This document shows positions 8,879 to 17,987 of a stretch of DNA of 64,000 bases, in pieces; the stretch's first letter is position 1, and each line of letters opens with the position of its first letter. The DNA comes from Caulobacter sp. NIBR1757 (GTDB lineage: Bacteria > Pseudomonadota > Alphaproteobacteria > Caulobacterales > Caulobacteraceae). A program made the position numbers and the translations under genes. Below the pieces are notes generated by a model, which did no database searches, was not told where the DNA came from, and saw nothing but the letters and a program-made list of their open reading frames with translations. Where the stretch lies: assembly GCF_027912495.1 (NCBI RefSeq), contig NZ_CP115463.1, positions 2,689,501 to 2,753,500 on the forward strand, read 5' to 3'.

Positions 8879-10264
8879 TTAGGCGCCGGCCCCCATGTTC
8901 GGCGGGATGTACTTGTCCTTCATGGTCACCAGTTCCTCGGCGGCGGTCGGGTGAACCGCGCAGGTCGAGTCCCACTGCTGCTTGGTGACGCCCATCTTCA
9001 CCGCGATCGCCGCCAGCTGGATCATCTCGCCACTTTCGGGGCCGACGATGTGGACGCCGACCACCTTCTGGTCCTGCGGGTTGACCAGCACCTTCATCAG
9101 CATCTGCTCTTCGCCGTGATAGAAGGTGGTCTTCATCGCCCGGAACACGGCGCGATAGACGTCCACCTCGCCAAACGCCTGACGCGCCTCGAACTCGGTC
9201 ATGCCGACGGTGCCGATCGGCGGCTGGCTGAACACGGCGGTGGCGACCATCTCGTGGTCGAAGGTCGTCGGGTTGTCGCGGAACTGGGTCTCGGCAAAGG
9301 CGGCGCCCTCGCGGATGGCCACCGGCGTCAGGTTGATCCGGTCGGTCACGTCGCCGACGGCGAAGATGTTGTCGACGCTGGTCTTCGACCACTCATCGAC
9401 GATGATCGCGCCGCTCTCTTTCGTCTTCACGCCCGCCGCCTCAAGGCCCAGGCCCTTCACATGCGGCTCACGCCCCGTCGCGAACATCACCTGCTCGGTG
9501 GTCAGCTTCAGGTCGTTGGTCAGGCAGCTGAGCAGGCCGTCTGCCGTCTTCTCGATGCTGGTGTGCTGGGTGCCCAGCACGACGCGGATGCCGCGCCGTT
9601 CCATCTCGCGAGTCAGGTGGATGCGCACGTCGTCGTCGAAGCCGCGCAGGATGTTGGGCCCGCGATACAGCAACGTCGTCTCGACCCCGAGACCGGCGAA
9701 GATGCCGGCGAATTCCACGGCGATATAGCCGCCGCCGACCACCATGATCGATTTCGGCAGCGTCTCCAGATGGAAGGCCTCGTCGGAGGTGATGGCGTGC
9801 TCGATGCCCGGCACGTCATTTGGCACCGTAGGCCGACCGCCCGTGGCGATCAGGATCTTGTCGGCGGTCACCGTCATGTCCTTGCCGACGAGCTCGACGG
9901 TGTGGGCGTCCTTCAACACGGCGCGAGCGTGAACCAGCTCGGCTCCGGCCTTGCCGAGATTGGCCACATAGATGCCCGATAGCCGGGCGATCTCGACATC
10001 CTTGGCCTCGATGAACCGCTTCCAGTCGAAGGTCGCCTCGGGGATGGTCCAGCCGAAGCCCTGCGCCACCTTGATCTGGTTCGACACCTCGCTGGCGTAG
10101 ACCATGAACTTCTTGGGCACACAGCCGCGGATCACGCAGGTGCCGCCGACCCGCGACTCCTCGGCCACCGCCACCTTGGCGCCGCTCATTGCCGACAGCC
10201 TGGCGGCCCGCACACCGCCGCTGCCGGCGCCGATGACGAAAAGGTCGTAGTCGTACTTGGCCAT
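8879..10264 (-). CDS. gor: Glutathione-disulfide reductase
   Basis: A 461-residue FAD/NADPH flavoenzyme that reduces glutathione disulfide in the cytosol. The N-terminal FAD-binding GAGSGG is at 12-17, and the redox-active disulfide is C43-V-I-R-G-C48, the CVIRGC form common in alphaproteobacterial Gor rather than the enteric CVNVGC. The NADPH-binding fold VVGGGYIAVEFAG lies near 172-185, followed by the second FAD motif 'IFAVGDVTDR' and the C-terminal catalytic HPTAAEE. Downstream of rpiA with a 43-base gap, probably co-transcribed; a hairpin follows. Confidence 0.96.
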   Translation of the reverse strand: MAKYDYDLFVIGAGSGGVRAARLSAMSGAKVAVAEESRVGGTCVIRGCVPKKFMVYASEVSNQIKVAQGFGWTIPEATFDWKRFIEAKDVEIARLSGIYVANLGKAGAELVHARAVLKDAHTVELVGKDMTVTADKILIATGGRPTVPNDVPGIEHAITSDEAFHLETLPKSIMVVGGGYIAVEFAGIFAGLGVETTLLYRGPNILRGFDDDVRIHLTREMERRGIRVVLGTQHTSIEKTADGLLSCLTNDLKLTTEQVMFATGREPHVKGLGLEAAGVKTKESGAIIVDEWSKTSVDNIFAVGDVTDRINLTPVAIREGAAFAETQFRDNPTTFDHEMVATAVFSQPPIGTVGMTEFEARQAFGEVDVYRAVFRAMKTTFYHGEEQMLMKVLVNPQDQKVVGVHIVGPESGEMIQLAAIAVKMGVTKQQWDSTCAVHPTAAEELVTMKDKYIPPNMGAGA

Positions 10265-10307
10265 GGCGGCGTCAGTCTCCGGAAGAACAGTCGGTATATC
10301 TAGGTAT

Positions 10308-10988
10308 TCAGGGGTGCAGGCGCACCACGCCCTCGTCGGTTCCGATCAGCGCCTCGTCGGCGAGGTCGAGGAACAGGCCGTGATCGACCACGCCGGTCAC
10401 CGATTTAAGCGCCTCGCCCAGCGCGGCGGGCTGCTCGATCCGGCCCGACGCCATGTCATAGATCAGGTTGCCGCCATCGGTGATCACCAGGCCCCGCTCC
10501 GACTTGCGCAGGCGCGGCGGCGGCAGGTCGAACTCGGCGGCGATGTCGGCCAGCCGCTGGCCGGTATGCACATGGCCGAACCGCACCACCTCGATCGGCA
10601 GCGGGAACCTGCCCAGCGCCTTCACGCGCTTGGCGGCGTCGGCGATGACCACGCAGCGGCTCGACGCTTCCCAGACCAGCTTCTCGCGCAGCAGGGCCGC
10701 CCCGCCGCCCTTGATCAGCGACAGCCCGGGCCCGATCTCGTCGGCCCCGTCGACCGTCAGATCGACCCGCTTCACATCGTCCAGCCCGACGATGGCGATG
10801 CCCAGTTCCCGCGCCAGGTCGGCGGTGGCGTCCGAGGTCGGCACGCCTTTGATGTCCAGCCCGCGCGCCGCCAGCGCCTTGACGAACCAGGCGGCGGTCG
10901 AGCCCGTGCCCAGGCCGACGATCATGCCGGCTTCGACGAGCTCGGCGGCCGCCTCGCCGGCGGCCTGCTTCTGGGTGTCGGCGGTCAT
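10308..10988 (-). CDS. rpiA: Ribose-5-phosphate isomerase A
   Basis: Interconverts ribose 5-phosphate and ribulose 5-phosphate in the pentose phosphate pathway. The 226-residue protein has the family blocks in order: GMIVGLGTGSTAAWFV near 21-36 (phosphate loop), 'GVPTSDAT' near 48, DLTVDGADEIG near 75-85 with the catalytic acid, KGGGAALLREK near 91-101, and 'DGGNLIYD' late in the protein. The frame continues upstream to 11087, but the ATG at 10988 gives the normal N-terminus and avoids overlap with the preceding gene. It lies between a small exported protein and gor. Confidence 0.96.
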   Translation of the reverse strand: MTADTQKQAAGEAAAELVEAGMIVGLGTGSTAAWFVKALAARGLDIKGVPTSDATADLARELGIAIVGLDDVKRVDLTVDGADEIGPGLSLIKGGGAALLREKLVWEASSRCVVIADAAKRVKALGRFPLPIEVVRFGHVHTGQRLADIAAEFDLPPPRLRKSERGLVITDGGNLIYDMASGRIEQPAALGEALKSVTGVVDHGLFLDLADEALIGTDEGVVRLHP

Positions 10989-11034
10989 GGCCTGGGCCAA
11001 GTTGGCTGCTCCTTGCTGCGGGTCGAGGACAACC

Positions 11035-11592
11035 TCATGGCGCCGGGCTCGCGAAGACGAGGGCCGCCAGCTTGCCGCCGGCCGCATCGACGACCGCCAG
11101 GGTCCAGAAGCCGCCGTCCTTCATGGCGGCGGCAAAGGCGGCATCGCTCTTCGGAACCAGGGCGCGCTTGCCGTCCTTCTCCACGAAGGAAACGGAGGTC
11201 CGTTCGCCCGGCGCCGCCTTCGGCAGGCCGAGCCAGCCGCGCAGCTCGGCCTCGGCCGCTCCGGTTTCGTCCGGACCGGAGACCGTGCAGGCCCGGATGC
11301 GCTGGGACGTCGGCGCCAGGGCGTCGGTCCGGTCGGCGACCAGCACGGTCCACAGCACCTCGCCGGCCTGGCTTTCGTACTTGCGGATGCCCTTCCCGGC
11401 GTCCTCGGGCGTCGTCACCTCGATGTAGCCCGCGCCCTCCAGGCCTTCCAGCGACTGGTCGAAGTCGGGACGGACGCCCAGGCAGACCCGGTCGAAAATC
11501 TGGCCGAGCGGGGTGGAGAACTTCGCCGCCGCCTGGGCGGGGGACAGCAGGCAGGCGCAGGCCAGCAGGCCAAGGAGGACGGCCCGTCTCAT
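11035..11592 (-). CDS. Exported hypothetical protein in the glmU-rpiA run
   Basis: A 185-residue product with a clear signal peptide ([21 protein letters not shown], cleavage at about 21), so periplasmic. It has cysteines at about 37 and 103 of the precursor that could pair. The C-terminus has an '[19 protein letters not shown]' stretch. No family is recognised. It overlaps the glmU stop by 4 bases, so it is translationally coupled to glmU. Similar small NTF2-like exported proteins are often found beside glmU in this group, but a shared role cannot be inferred. Confidence 0.75.
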   Translation of the reverse strand: MRRAVLLGLLACACLLSPAQAAAKFSTPLGQIFDRVCLGVRPDFDQSLEGLEGAGYIEVTTPEDAGKGIRKYESQAGEVLWTVLVADRTDALAPTSQRIRACTVSGPDETGAAEAELRGWLGLPKAAPGERTSVSFVEKDGKRALVPKSDAAFAAAMKDGGFWTLAVVDAAGGKLAALVFASPAP

Positions 11593-12926
11593 TTCGCCGC
11601 CTTCGCCCGCTGCTTGGCCGCCCGGAAGCGGGCCGCCCAGCCGGGCTTGGCTTCCTGGGCCGGGCGGGACAGGGCCAGGGCGTCGTCCTCGACATCGCGG
11701 GTGATCACCGAGCCGGAGCCGGTCATTGCGCCGGCCCCGATGCTGACCGGCGCCACCAGGCTGGAGTTGGAGCCGATGAAGGCGCCCGCGCCGACATGGG
11801 TGTCGAACTTGTCGAAGCCGTCGTAGTTGCAGAAGATGGTGCCGGCCCCGATGTTGGCCTTCTCGCCGATCGTGCCGTCGCCCAGGTAGGACAGGTGGTT
11901 GGCCTTGGCCCCGGCGCCGACTTTCACCTTCTTCACTTCCACGAAGTTGCCGATATGGGCGTTCTCGCCGATGTCGGCGCCCGGACGCAGGCGGGCGTAA
12001 GGCCCGATGATGGCGCCCGGCCGCACCACGGCGCCCTCGACATGGCTGAAGGCGCGGATCGTCGCCCCGGCCTCGATCACCGCCTTGGGGCCGAACACCA
12101 CGTTCGGCTCGATCACCGCCCCGCCGGCGATCTGCGTATCCCAGGATAGGAACACCGTCTCCGGCGCGACCATCGACACCCCGGCCGCCATCAGCTCGCC
12201 GCGCCGCCGCTGCTGCCAGAGGTATTCGGCCCGCGCCACGCCGGCCTGGTCGTCGGCCCCCATCACCGCCGTCTCGCTGGCGAAGGCGACGCCGACCCGC
12301 GCGCCGTCCTGGTTGGCCAGGCCGACGATGCTGGTGATGTAGTACTCGGCCTTGACGTTGTCGTTGTCGACCCGACCCAGCCAGTCGAACAGCGGCCCGG
12401 CCGGACCGACCAGCATGCCGCTGTAGCAGGCTCCGACCGCCAACTCCTCGGCCGTCGCATCCCGCGCCTCGACGATGCGCAGCAGCCGACCGTCGGCGTC
12501 CTGGATCATCCGGCCGTAGAGCGCCGCATCGGCCGGCTCGAAGGCCAGCATGGTCAGCTCGCCCGTCCCGAACAGCGGTTCCAGATCGGCGGCGGTCAGC
12601 AGCGGGCAGTCGGCGTTGGTGACCAGCACCTCGCCCTCGAACCCGGCCAGGGCTTCCCTGGCGCAGAGCACCGCATGGGCCGTGCCCATCGGCGGGTCCT
12701 GGATGGCGACGGCGGCCTCGCCCAGCCGCGCCTTCACATGCGCCGCCACCGCCGGGCTGTGCGTTCCGCAGACGACCACGATCCGCTCGCAGCCGGCGCC
12801 CTGCGCTGCATCGATGGCGCGGTCCAGCATGGTGCGGCCGCCCACCCGGTGCAGAACCTTGGGGGTCGGCGACTTCATTCGCGTTCCCTGGCCGGCGGCC
12901 ATGATCACGGCGGCGCGCTTGCTCAT
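11589..12926 (-). CDS. glmU: Bifunctional GlmU (glucosamine-1-P acetyltransferase / GlcNAc-1-P uridyltransferase)
   Basis: Makes UDP-GlcNAc for peptidoglycan and lipopolysaccharide. The 445-residue protein has the uridyltransferase domain first, with '[19 protein letters not shown]' at about 8-26 and GTAHAVLCA near 81. A left-handed beta-helix of hexapeptide repeats with the acetyltransferase follows ('[29 protein letters not shown]' region, then NHLSYLGD and '[11 protein letters not shown]'). Length is close to the usual 450-460. The minus-strand frame is open far upstream; the ATG at 12926 is the correct family start. It is divergent from gph with a 57-base gap. Confidence 0.97.
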   Translation of the reverse strand: MSKRAAVIMAAGQGTRMKSPTPKVLHRVGGRTMLDRAIDAAQGAGCERIVVVCGTHSPAVAAHVKARLGEAAVAIQDPPMGTAHAVLCAREALAGFEGEVLVTNADCPLLTAADLEPLFGTGELTMLAFEPADAALYGRMIQDADGRLLRIVEARDATAEELAVGACYSGMLVGPAGPLFDWLGRVDNDNVKAEYYITSIVGLANQDGARVGVAFASETAVMGADDQAGVARAEYLWQQRRRGELMAAGVSMVAPETVFLSWDTQIAGGAVIEPNVVFGPKAVIEAGATIRAFSHVEGAVVRPGAIIGPYARLRPGADIGENAHIGNFVEVKKVKVGAGAKANHLSYLGDGTIGEKANIGAGTIFCNYDGFDKFDTHVGAGAFIGSNSSLVAPVSIGAGAMTGSGSVITRDVEDDALALSRPAQEAKPGWAARFRAAKQRAKAAK

Positions 12927-12983
12927 CGAGTCGTCCTGGAAGCCCGTTGCATTGGCGGAAGCTTTAGCCGAAAGCCCGTTGCG

Positions 12984-13694
12984 ATGGCTAATCCGAATGA
13001 CCTTTCCGGCTGGACGATCGTCTTCGATCTCGACGGAACGCTGATCGAAACCGCCCCCGACCTTGCCGGCGCCCTGACCACCCTGCTGGTCGAGGAGGGG
13101 CTTACCCCGCCCCCTTACGAGAAACTGCGCACGCTGATCGGCCGCGGCGGCCGCTGGATGACCCAGCAGGCGCTGGAGCTTGCCGGCCATCTGCCGACGA
13201 CCACGGAGCTCGACCGCCTGTTCGAGCGGATGCTGGTCCTCTACCTGGCCCGCATCGCCGACGAGAGCCGACCCTTCCCCGGGGCGGTCGAGGCCATGGA
13301 CGCCCTGACGGCCCGCGGCGCCATCCTGGCGGTCTGCACCAACAAGCGGACCAGCCTGTCGGTCCCGCTGTTCGACGCCCTCGGCCTTGGCTCGCGATTC
13401 GCCGCCATCATCGGCGCCGACCTCGCCCCCGCCCCCAAGCCCGATCCGCGCCACCTGCTGATGACCATCGCCGAGGCCGGCGGCGATCCGGCCCGCTCCA
13501 TCCTGGTCGGCGACACCGAGAGCGACACCCTGGCGGCCCGGGCGGCGGGCATTCCCTGCATCGTCACCGACTTCGGCTACAGCCAGATCCCGGCCGCGGA
13601 GCTTGGCGGCCACGCCGTCATAAGCCACTTCGACGAGCTCGCCGCCCTCGTCACCGACCTTGCCGCTTGCGCCGTTCCAGCCGGCTCGCTATAG
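12984..13694 (+). CDS. gph: Phosphoglycolate phosphatase (HAD family)
   Basis: A 236-residue HAD hydrolase. Motif I is [16 protein letters not shown] at about 11-26, with the nucleophile D15 and acid D17. A helical cap follows, then motif II '[11 protein letters not shown]' near 115, motif III lysine in '[11 protein letters not shown]', and motif IV '[18 protein letters not shown]'. The DLDGTLIDT-type start and cap size fit the Gph subfamily that removes phosphate from 2-phosphoglycolate, although HAD substrate calls are always uncertain. The ATG at 12984 is chosen over upstream starts that would run into glmU. A tRNA gene follows 16 bases after its stop. Confidence 0.85.
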   Translation: MANPNDLSGWTIVFDLDGTLIETAPDLAGALTTLLVEEGLTPPPYEKLRTLIGRGGRWMTQQALELAGHLPTTTELDRLFERMLVLYLARIADESRPFPGAVEAMDALTARGAILAVCTNKRTSLSVPLFDALGLGSRFAAIIGADLAPAPKPDPRHLLMTIAEAGGDPARSILVGDTESDTLAARAAGIPCIVTDFGYSQIPAAELGGHAVISHFDELAALVTDLAACAVPAGSL

Positions 13695-13710
13695 ACCCCG
13701 CCTCCTGAGA

Positions 13711-13785
13711 GGATGTGTAGCTCAGCGGGAGAGCACCTCGTTCACACCGAGGGGGTCACAGGTTCAATCCCTGTCACATCCACCA
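13711..13785 (+). tRNA. tRNA-Val (anticodon CAC)
   Basis: A 75-base cloverleaf with encoded CCA. The acceptor arms are GGATGTG and CACATCC, the D-stem GCTC/GAGC, and the anticodon stem CCTCG/CGAGG around the loop TTCACAC, giving anticodon CAC for the GTG codon. The T-stem is ACAGG/CCTGT with loop TTCAATC. All stems pair. GTG is a heavily used valine codon in this DNA. Confidence 0.97.
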
Positions 13786-13892
13786 CTCCTTCCTGTCCCC
13801 ATCCCCATTTCTACCCAGCGACGCATCGCCGCGTTCCCAGGCCGCGCACGTCCGCGTAACAATGCTCTCCGGATTGGAGAGGGGGACTCACG

Positions 13893-14207
13893 GTGTTGCA
13901 GTGGTACTGCGTCATTCGCCATCCGAGCGGGCCGACGCCCGAGGCTGGCCAGGACGAGCATCGTCACTGGTTCGGCCTGTCGCGGGTGCTGATCGAGCGC
14001 GCCGCCACGCCCGGCCCCCGCACGCTGATCGAGGTTCGCGCCTACCGGAGCCGCCGCCGCGCCGAGTCCGACGCCCTCGCCGGCAGCGCTCCCAGCCATG
14101 CCCGCGACACCGCCTCCCTGGTCCAGGTCAACGCCTGGTTCCCCTTCCGCGCCTGCCTGCGCAGCCTCAAACCGGGTCTGCGCCGCCCGCTCCGCCCCGC
14201 CGCCTAG
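13893..14207 (+). CDS. Hypothetical protein, 104 residues
   Basis: A GTG at 13893 is preceded by a GAGAGGGGGA ribosome site. The product MLQWYCVIRHPSG... is basic (many Arg, especially after residue 50) and has no signal peptide. It fills the gap between the tRNA and the phosphatase gene, ending 21 bases before the latter. No family is recognised. Overlapping frames on both strands are also open here, so the assignment rests mainly on the ribosome site and placement. Confidence 0.45.
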   Translation: MLQWYCVIRHPSGPTPEAGQDEHRHWFGLSRVLIERAATPGPRTLIEVRAYRSRRRAESDALAGSAPSHARDTASLVQVNAWFPFRACLRSLKPGLRRPLRPAA

Positions 14208-14228
14208 CCAAGGCCACAGGCGGGGCGC

Positions 14229-14924
14229 ATGAAGTCCCCGCCCATGCGTATCATCGATCTGCCAAGCACCGAGCTGACCTACGCCATCGGCGACATCCAT
14301 GGCCGCCTGGACCTGCTCGAGCGCGCCTTCGGCCTGATCGAGGCCCATGCCGGGACCCGCGATTTCCAGGTCGTCTGCCTCGGTGACTATGTCGATCGCG
14401 GTCCCGACAGCCGGGGCGTCATCGACTTCCTGATCCACCAGCAGCGCCGCATCCGCCTCACCTGCCTGAAGGGCAACCACGAGGACATGATGCTCGATGC
14501 CATCGAGGCCGGAGAATGGTCCTTCTGGCTCGACAACGGCGGCGAGGAGACCTGGTCCTCCTACCTCGGCGAGGTTCCGGACCAGCACCTGGCGTGGCTG
14601 CGCGCCCTGCCCGTCAGCGCCCGCGACGCCGACCGCTTTTACGTCCACGCCGGGTTCATGCCGGGGCTCGATCTGACCGACCAGGACGAGGAGGCCTGCC
14701 TCTGGATCCGCGGTCGCTTCCTCATCGCCGAGGCTGAGGAACTGCCGGGCCATGTTGTCCACGGCCATACGCCGAGACACAACGACAAGCTGGCCATGGA
14801 AGAGCCCGAACGCCTGCCCCATCGCACCAATCTGGACACCGGCGCCTGCTGGACCGGCGTTCTGGGCGTCGGCGTGTTCGAGCCGGGCCGGGCCGGGCCG
14901 GTCAGCGTCCTGCGGGTCCGGTGA
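14229..14924 (+). CDS. Metallophosphoesterase, PP1-like serine/threonine phosphatase
   Basis: A 231-residue calcineurin-like phosphoesterase with all bacterial PPP-family motifs: GDIHGRLDLL near 22, GDYVDRGPDSRG near 52, and GNHEDM near 80. VHAGF near 138 and VHGHTP near 175 supply the late metal-binding histidines. Such proteins act as protein phosphatases or as Ap4A hydrolases of the ApaH kind; the length and motif spacing fit the PrpA/PrpB-type protein phosphatases better. The first ATG of two in frame (14229 and 14244) is used. It overlaps the convergent glucoamylase-like gene by 23 bases. Confidence 0.9.
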   Translation: MKSPPMRIIDLPSTELTYAIGDIHGRLDLLERAFGLIEAHAGTRDFQVVCLGDYVDRGPDSRGVIDFLIHQQRRIRLTCLKGNHEDMMLDAIEAGEWSFWLDNGGEETWSSYLGEVPDQHLAWLRALPVSARDADRFYVHAGFMPGLDLTDQDEEACLWIRGRFLIAEAEELPGHVVHGHTPRHNDKLAMEEPERLPHRTNLDTGACWTGVLGVGVFEPGRAGPVSVLRVR

Positions 14925-16245
14925 CGACGGAATTATCCGCCTGGAGCCAGCCGCCCACGAACCCGGCTCGTTCCAGGCCCCGTCGGATCACCGGCTCCTC
15001 GCGCATCAGCCGCCAGATCAGGCCTGAGCGATGGTTCTCGATCATCGCCACGATCGGTCCCTGGTCGATGCCGAGCATGTCGCGGCTGACCCAGCCGGTC
15101 ATCGGCTTGACCTCGCCATGGTCCGGCGGGGCCCTGTCGACCGACGGATTGAAGGCGTCCTGGAAGCCGTGCGGGCCGTAGATGGCCGGCCCGTGGTCGT
15201 CGATCATCCGGCGCAGGGCCGACGTCACCGCCTCGGGCGCGAACGGCAGTGAGGCGGCCACCGCCGTCGGGGCCAGGGTGCCGTCGTCGAAATCCCAGGC
15301 CCCGCGCGCCGAATAGGCCCGAAAGCTCTTCAGCGAGAAGCCGCGCAGGCGGGTGAACTGGCCGGGGCCGTCGCAGGCGGTCAGGCCCCAGGCGTCCTGG
15401 CCATAGCCGTTCCAGCGGCCCGGATTGTCGCTGGCGTAAGCCTGCTGGGCCAGCACGGCGCGGCGGCTGTTCTCGAAATAATCGAGACCCGCTTCACGCA
15501 TGAAGCGGTCCCGCACGCCCCGGAAGTCGATCCACAGCTGGCTATACTGGTGGCCGAACATCGGCCCGAAGGCCAGGTGCGGGGCCGGCGCCGTGGTCCA
15601 GCTCTTCGGATAGCTGGCGCACCAGGCTTCCCAGGCTGTCTCCGGCACCGGTGAGCCCTCGGCCCCCAGCGCCAGCACGTAGAGCAGCATCGCCTCGTTG
15701 TAGCCGCCCCACTCGTAGGGAATGAAGCCGCGCTCCGGCGACCAGCCCAGCGCGAACCGCCCCGACGGCCGCAGGGCGAAGGCCCAGTCGACCCGGGCCA
15801 TCATTCTCTGGGTCCGCTCACGGATCTCGACCTCGACCGGCTCAAGGCCGTCGAAGTACCGCGCCGCCGTCAGAGCCCCGGCCAGCAGCAGGGCGGTGTC
15901 GATGGTCGACAGTTCGCACGTACCGGAGCGAAGACCCGTCTGCATGTTGAGGAAGTGGTAGAACCAGCCCCGAGTGCCCGACACCCCCTCGGCGGCGTCG
16001 CCCTGCGGCGCGGTCTCCAGCGTGCGCAAGGCCCGGGCGGTCAGGTCGGCGGCGCTGGCGCGCGGCATCCAGCCTCGCGACGCCCCGGCCACCCAGCAGG
16101 TCAGGGCGAAGCCGACGGCGGCGATGGAACAGGCGGAAGGGGTCGGCCAACGGTCGGCGGTCAGCCCCGAGGTCCGGTCGGTGGCCGAAACCAGACCGGC
16201 GAAGGTGCGCGCCTGGATCTGGGCGATCAGGTCCTCGTCGGTCAC
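14902..16245 (-). CDS. Glucoamylase-like protein (PF10091 type)
   Basis: About 447 residues belonging to the 'glycoamylase-like' family, built as an (alpha/alpha)6 barrel. Visible family blocks are 'GWFYHFLNMQTG', 'STIDTALLLAGAL', 'WGGYNEAMLLYVLALG', 'FGHQYSQLWIDFRG' and 'NGYGQDAWGLTACDGP' in order. No signal peptide is seen. Activity on a glucan (often cyclic beta-1,2-glucan-related in this family) is inferred. The GTG at 16245 sits one base after the upstream gene's stop and suggests coupling. An ATG at 16278 overlapping that gene is the alternative and would add 11 residues. Two-gene operon with the AspH-like gene. Confidence 0.82.
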   Translation of the reverse strand: MTDEDLIAQIQARTFAGLVSATDRTSGLTADRWPTPSACSIAAVGFALTCWVAGASRGWMPRASAADLTARALRTLETAPQGDAAEGVSGTRGWFYHFLNMQTGLRSGTCELSTIDTALLLAGALTAARYFDGLEPVEVEIRERTQRMMARVDWAFALRPSGRFALGWSPERGFIPYEWGGYNEAMLLYVLALGAEGSPVPETAWEAWCASYPKSWTTAPAPHLAFGPMFGHQYSQLWIDFRGVRDRFMREAGLDYFENSRRAVLAQQAYASDNPGRWNGYGQDAWGLTACDGPGQFTRLRGFSLKSFRAYSARGAWDFDDGTLAPTAVAASLPFAPEAVTSALRRMIDDHGPAIYGPHGFQDAFNPSVDRAPPDHGEVKPMTGWVSRDMLGIDQGPIVAMIENHRSGLIWRLMREEPVIRRGLERAGFVGGWLQADNSVVTGPAGR

Positions 16246-16246
16246 C

Positions 16247-17419
16247 TCAAACGCCCCATGCGGCCGGTCCGCCGCCATAGGCGTCCACCGCCGCGAACAG
16301 GCTGGCGACCATGTCCCGCTCGGCCTCACTCAGCTCCGGGCGCCAGACGTCGAAGATCAGAATGATGCGGTCCTCGCCGCTGTCGTTCCAGGCCTCGTGC
16401 TCGATGGTGTCGTCGAACAGCCAGGCCTTGCCCTCCCGCCATTCGCGGGTCTCGTTGCCGACCCGGAAGCCGCAGCCGCCCGGCACGATCAGCGGCAGGT
16501 GGCCGATCAGGCGGGTGTTGATGAAGCCGTTATGCGGCGGAATCCGCGCTCCCGGCGCCAGGCGCGAGAACAGGACCGAGGGCGTGCGGCCGGCGATGCC
16601 GCACAGCGGCAGTCCCGCCATCGACGCCATGGTCGCCGGGCAACGGTCGGCCACCTCATCGACGCGCTCGCCATCGCGCCACAGATAGAGCGCGCTCCAG
16701 TCGGAGTTGTCGCGCATGCCGTGGCCGTCGTCGAACGGCCGGTCCGACTGGCTCTTCAGATAGGGGGTGAAGGCCGCGCCGTCCCTGAGCAGCGCCTCCA
16801 GTTCGCCGCGGATTGCCGGCGCGGCCGCCTCCAGGCCGGCCAGCCAGGGAAACGGCTCGCGGCCGTAGAACTGGATCTGCGGCAGGCCGGGGAAATAGTA
16901 GTGGCGGGGCTCCTGAAGATAGATCCGCTTGCGCCCCAGCATCAGCTCGACCGACTCCCGGAACCGCTCGCCGCCCGGCCCCTCGGCGACCGGACCGACA
17001 GCGCCCAGCAGATGGCGCTCGTAGTCGGCAGCGTAGGCGTCGCTCATCGCCTGGGCCCGGCGCAGCTCGGCGGCCAGTTCCGGCGGCAGGCGCGCGGGCT
17101 CAGGCCAGACCTTCAACGCCTGGCGACAGAAGGCGGCGGCCGCGCGGGCGTCTCCGGCCGCGGCGAAATGGTCGGCCTTCATCATCAGCCCGCGCAGGTG
17201 TCGCGGATCGATGGCCAACAGCCGGTCCAGCGCCGCCAGCATGGCGGCCGCATCCCCCTGCCCCCGCGCCGCCACGGCCAGGCCCAGGAACACCGGCCCG
17301 TCGGCCCGGCCGGTCGCCACGATCTGCTCGAACAGCGCCCGCGCGACCGCGAAGTCGCCGCGCCCGAGCGCCTGGGCGCCGGACTGGGTCAGAAGGCGGG
17401 GATCGATGACCGAAGACAT
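16247..17419 (-). CDS. Aspartyl/asparaginyl beta-hydroxylase-like protein with TPR region
   Basis: A 390-residue protein. The N-terminal 130 residues form about three helical TPR-like repeats. The C-terminal half is an AspH-type Fe(II)/2-oxoglutarate dioxygenase domain: 'IPPHNGFINTRLIGHLPL' supplies the first histidine and the conserved Asn/Arg, and 'GKAWLFDDTIEHEAWNDS' the second histidine with 'R..LIFDVWRPEL' closing the fold. In bacteria these enzymes hydroxylate peptides or lipid acyl chains (LpxO type); the TPR part suggests a protein substrate. The minus-strand glucoamylase-like gene follows immediately. The promoter region is shared divergently with the BlaI-type operon. Confidence 0.85.
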   Translation of the reverse strand: MSSVIDPRLLTQSGAQALGRGDFAVARALFEQIVATGRADGPVFLGLAVAARGQGDAAAMLAALDRLLAIDPRHLRGLMMKADHFAAAGDARAAAAFCRQALKVWPEPARLPPELAAELRRAQAMSDAYAADYERHLLGAVGPVAEGPGGERFRESVELMLGRKRIYLQEPRHYYFPGLPQIQFYGREPFPWLAGLEAAAPAIRGELEALLRDGAAFTPYLKSQSDRPFDDGHGMRDNSDWSALYLWRDGERVDEVADRCPATMASMAGLPLCGIAGRTPSVLFSRLAPGARIPPHNGFINTRLIGHLPLIVPGGCGFRVGNETREWREGKAWLFDDTIEHEAWNDSGEDRIILIFDVWRPELSEAERDMVASLFAAVDAYGGGPAAWGV

Positions 17420-17474
17420 GGCCCGATCTGAAGCAGGCGCGCGGGGCCGGTCAACTGGCGATCTGAATTTACGG

Positions 17475-17522
17475 TTGACAGATGTCTACAGTCGTAATCT
17501 TGTGTGTCTACAAACGTAGACA
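17475..17522 (+). promoter_or_regulatory. Promoter with BlaI/MecI-type operator
   Basis: A TTGACA box (17475-17480) and a TAATCT (17495-17500) precede the membrane-protein operon. A perfect inverted repeat TGTCTAC-AAAC-GTAGACA occupies 17505-17522. A half-conserved second copy with the same left arm (TGTCTAC-AGTC-GTA) starts at 17483. This CTACAnnnGTAG layout is the BlaI/MecI operator pattern, and the operon's second gene encodes a BlaI-type protein, so autorepression is the natural reading. An AGGAG ribosome site follows directly. Confidence 0.75.
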
Positions 17523-17534
17523 AGGAGATGCTCG

Positions 17535-17987
17535 ATGAAGTCCCCCGCCCTTTCCCTCACGCCGGCGATCATTGTCCTCGCCCTCGCCCCGGTCCAGGCC
17601 CATGCGGCGACCCTGAACCCGACACTGGTCTTCCTCGACGCCACGCCGGCCATGAAGGTCGTCATGCTCCTCCTGGTCGCCCTTACTCTCGCCGCCATGG
17701 CTGTCTGCGCACGCAAGCTGATGTCGGGCCCCGACCTTAGCGGTGGCTCGAGCTTTCTCTCGGCCCTGCGGCTCGGCGGTCCGCTGCTCGGCCTGCTGGG
17801 CGGGGCTTACAATGGGCTAATGATCTTCATGGGCCTGTCGCGAGGGCCGCAACCCTTCTACGTCGTCGCGCCGGGCCTCGCCGAAAGCGCCATGCTGGTG
17901 CTGCTCGGCCTGCTGTGCGGGGTTGTCGCGGTCGTCTGCCACTGGGCCGTCGAGGCGCGGATCGACCGTACGGTGCTGAGCCGCTGA
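17535..17987 (+). CDS. Membrane protein of MotA/ExbB-like layout
   Basis: A 150-residue protein with a signal-like first helix (about 7-24) and three more hydrophobic helices (about 38-60, 77-98 and 110-132). The arrangement of a short N-terminal helix, a cytoplasmic loop and a long GGPLLGLLGGAYNG helix pair resembles MotA/TolQ/ExbB proton-channel proteins, but it is shorter than ExbB and the match is loose. Its ATG follows an AGGAG site. The stop overlaps the start of the BlaI-type regulator gene (TGATG), so the two are made together. Confidence 0.65.
   Translation: MKSPALSLTPAIIVLALAPVQAHAATLNPTLVFLDATPAMKVVMLLLVALTLAAMAVCARKLMSGPDLSGGSSFLSALRLGGPLLGLLGGAYNGLMIFMGLSRGPQPFYVVAPGLAESAMLVLLGLLCGVVAVVCHWAVEARIDRTVLSR

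Noticed and set aside
16246..16278. ATG at 16278 as the start of the glucoamylase-like gene
   Set aside because: It would overlap the upstream gene by 32 bases and has a weak ribosome site; the GTG at 16245, one base after that gene's stop, is simpler, though the ATG is not excluded.
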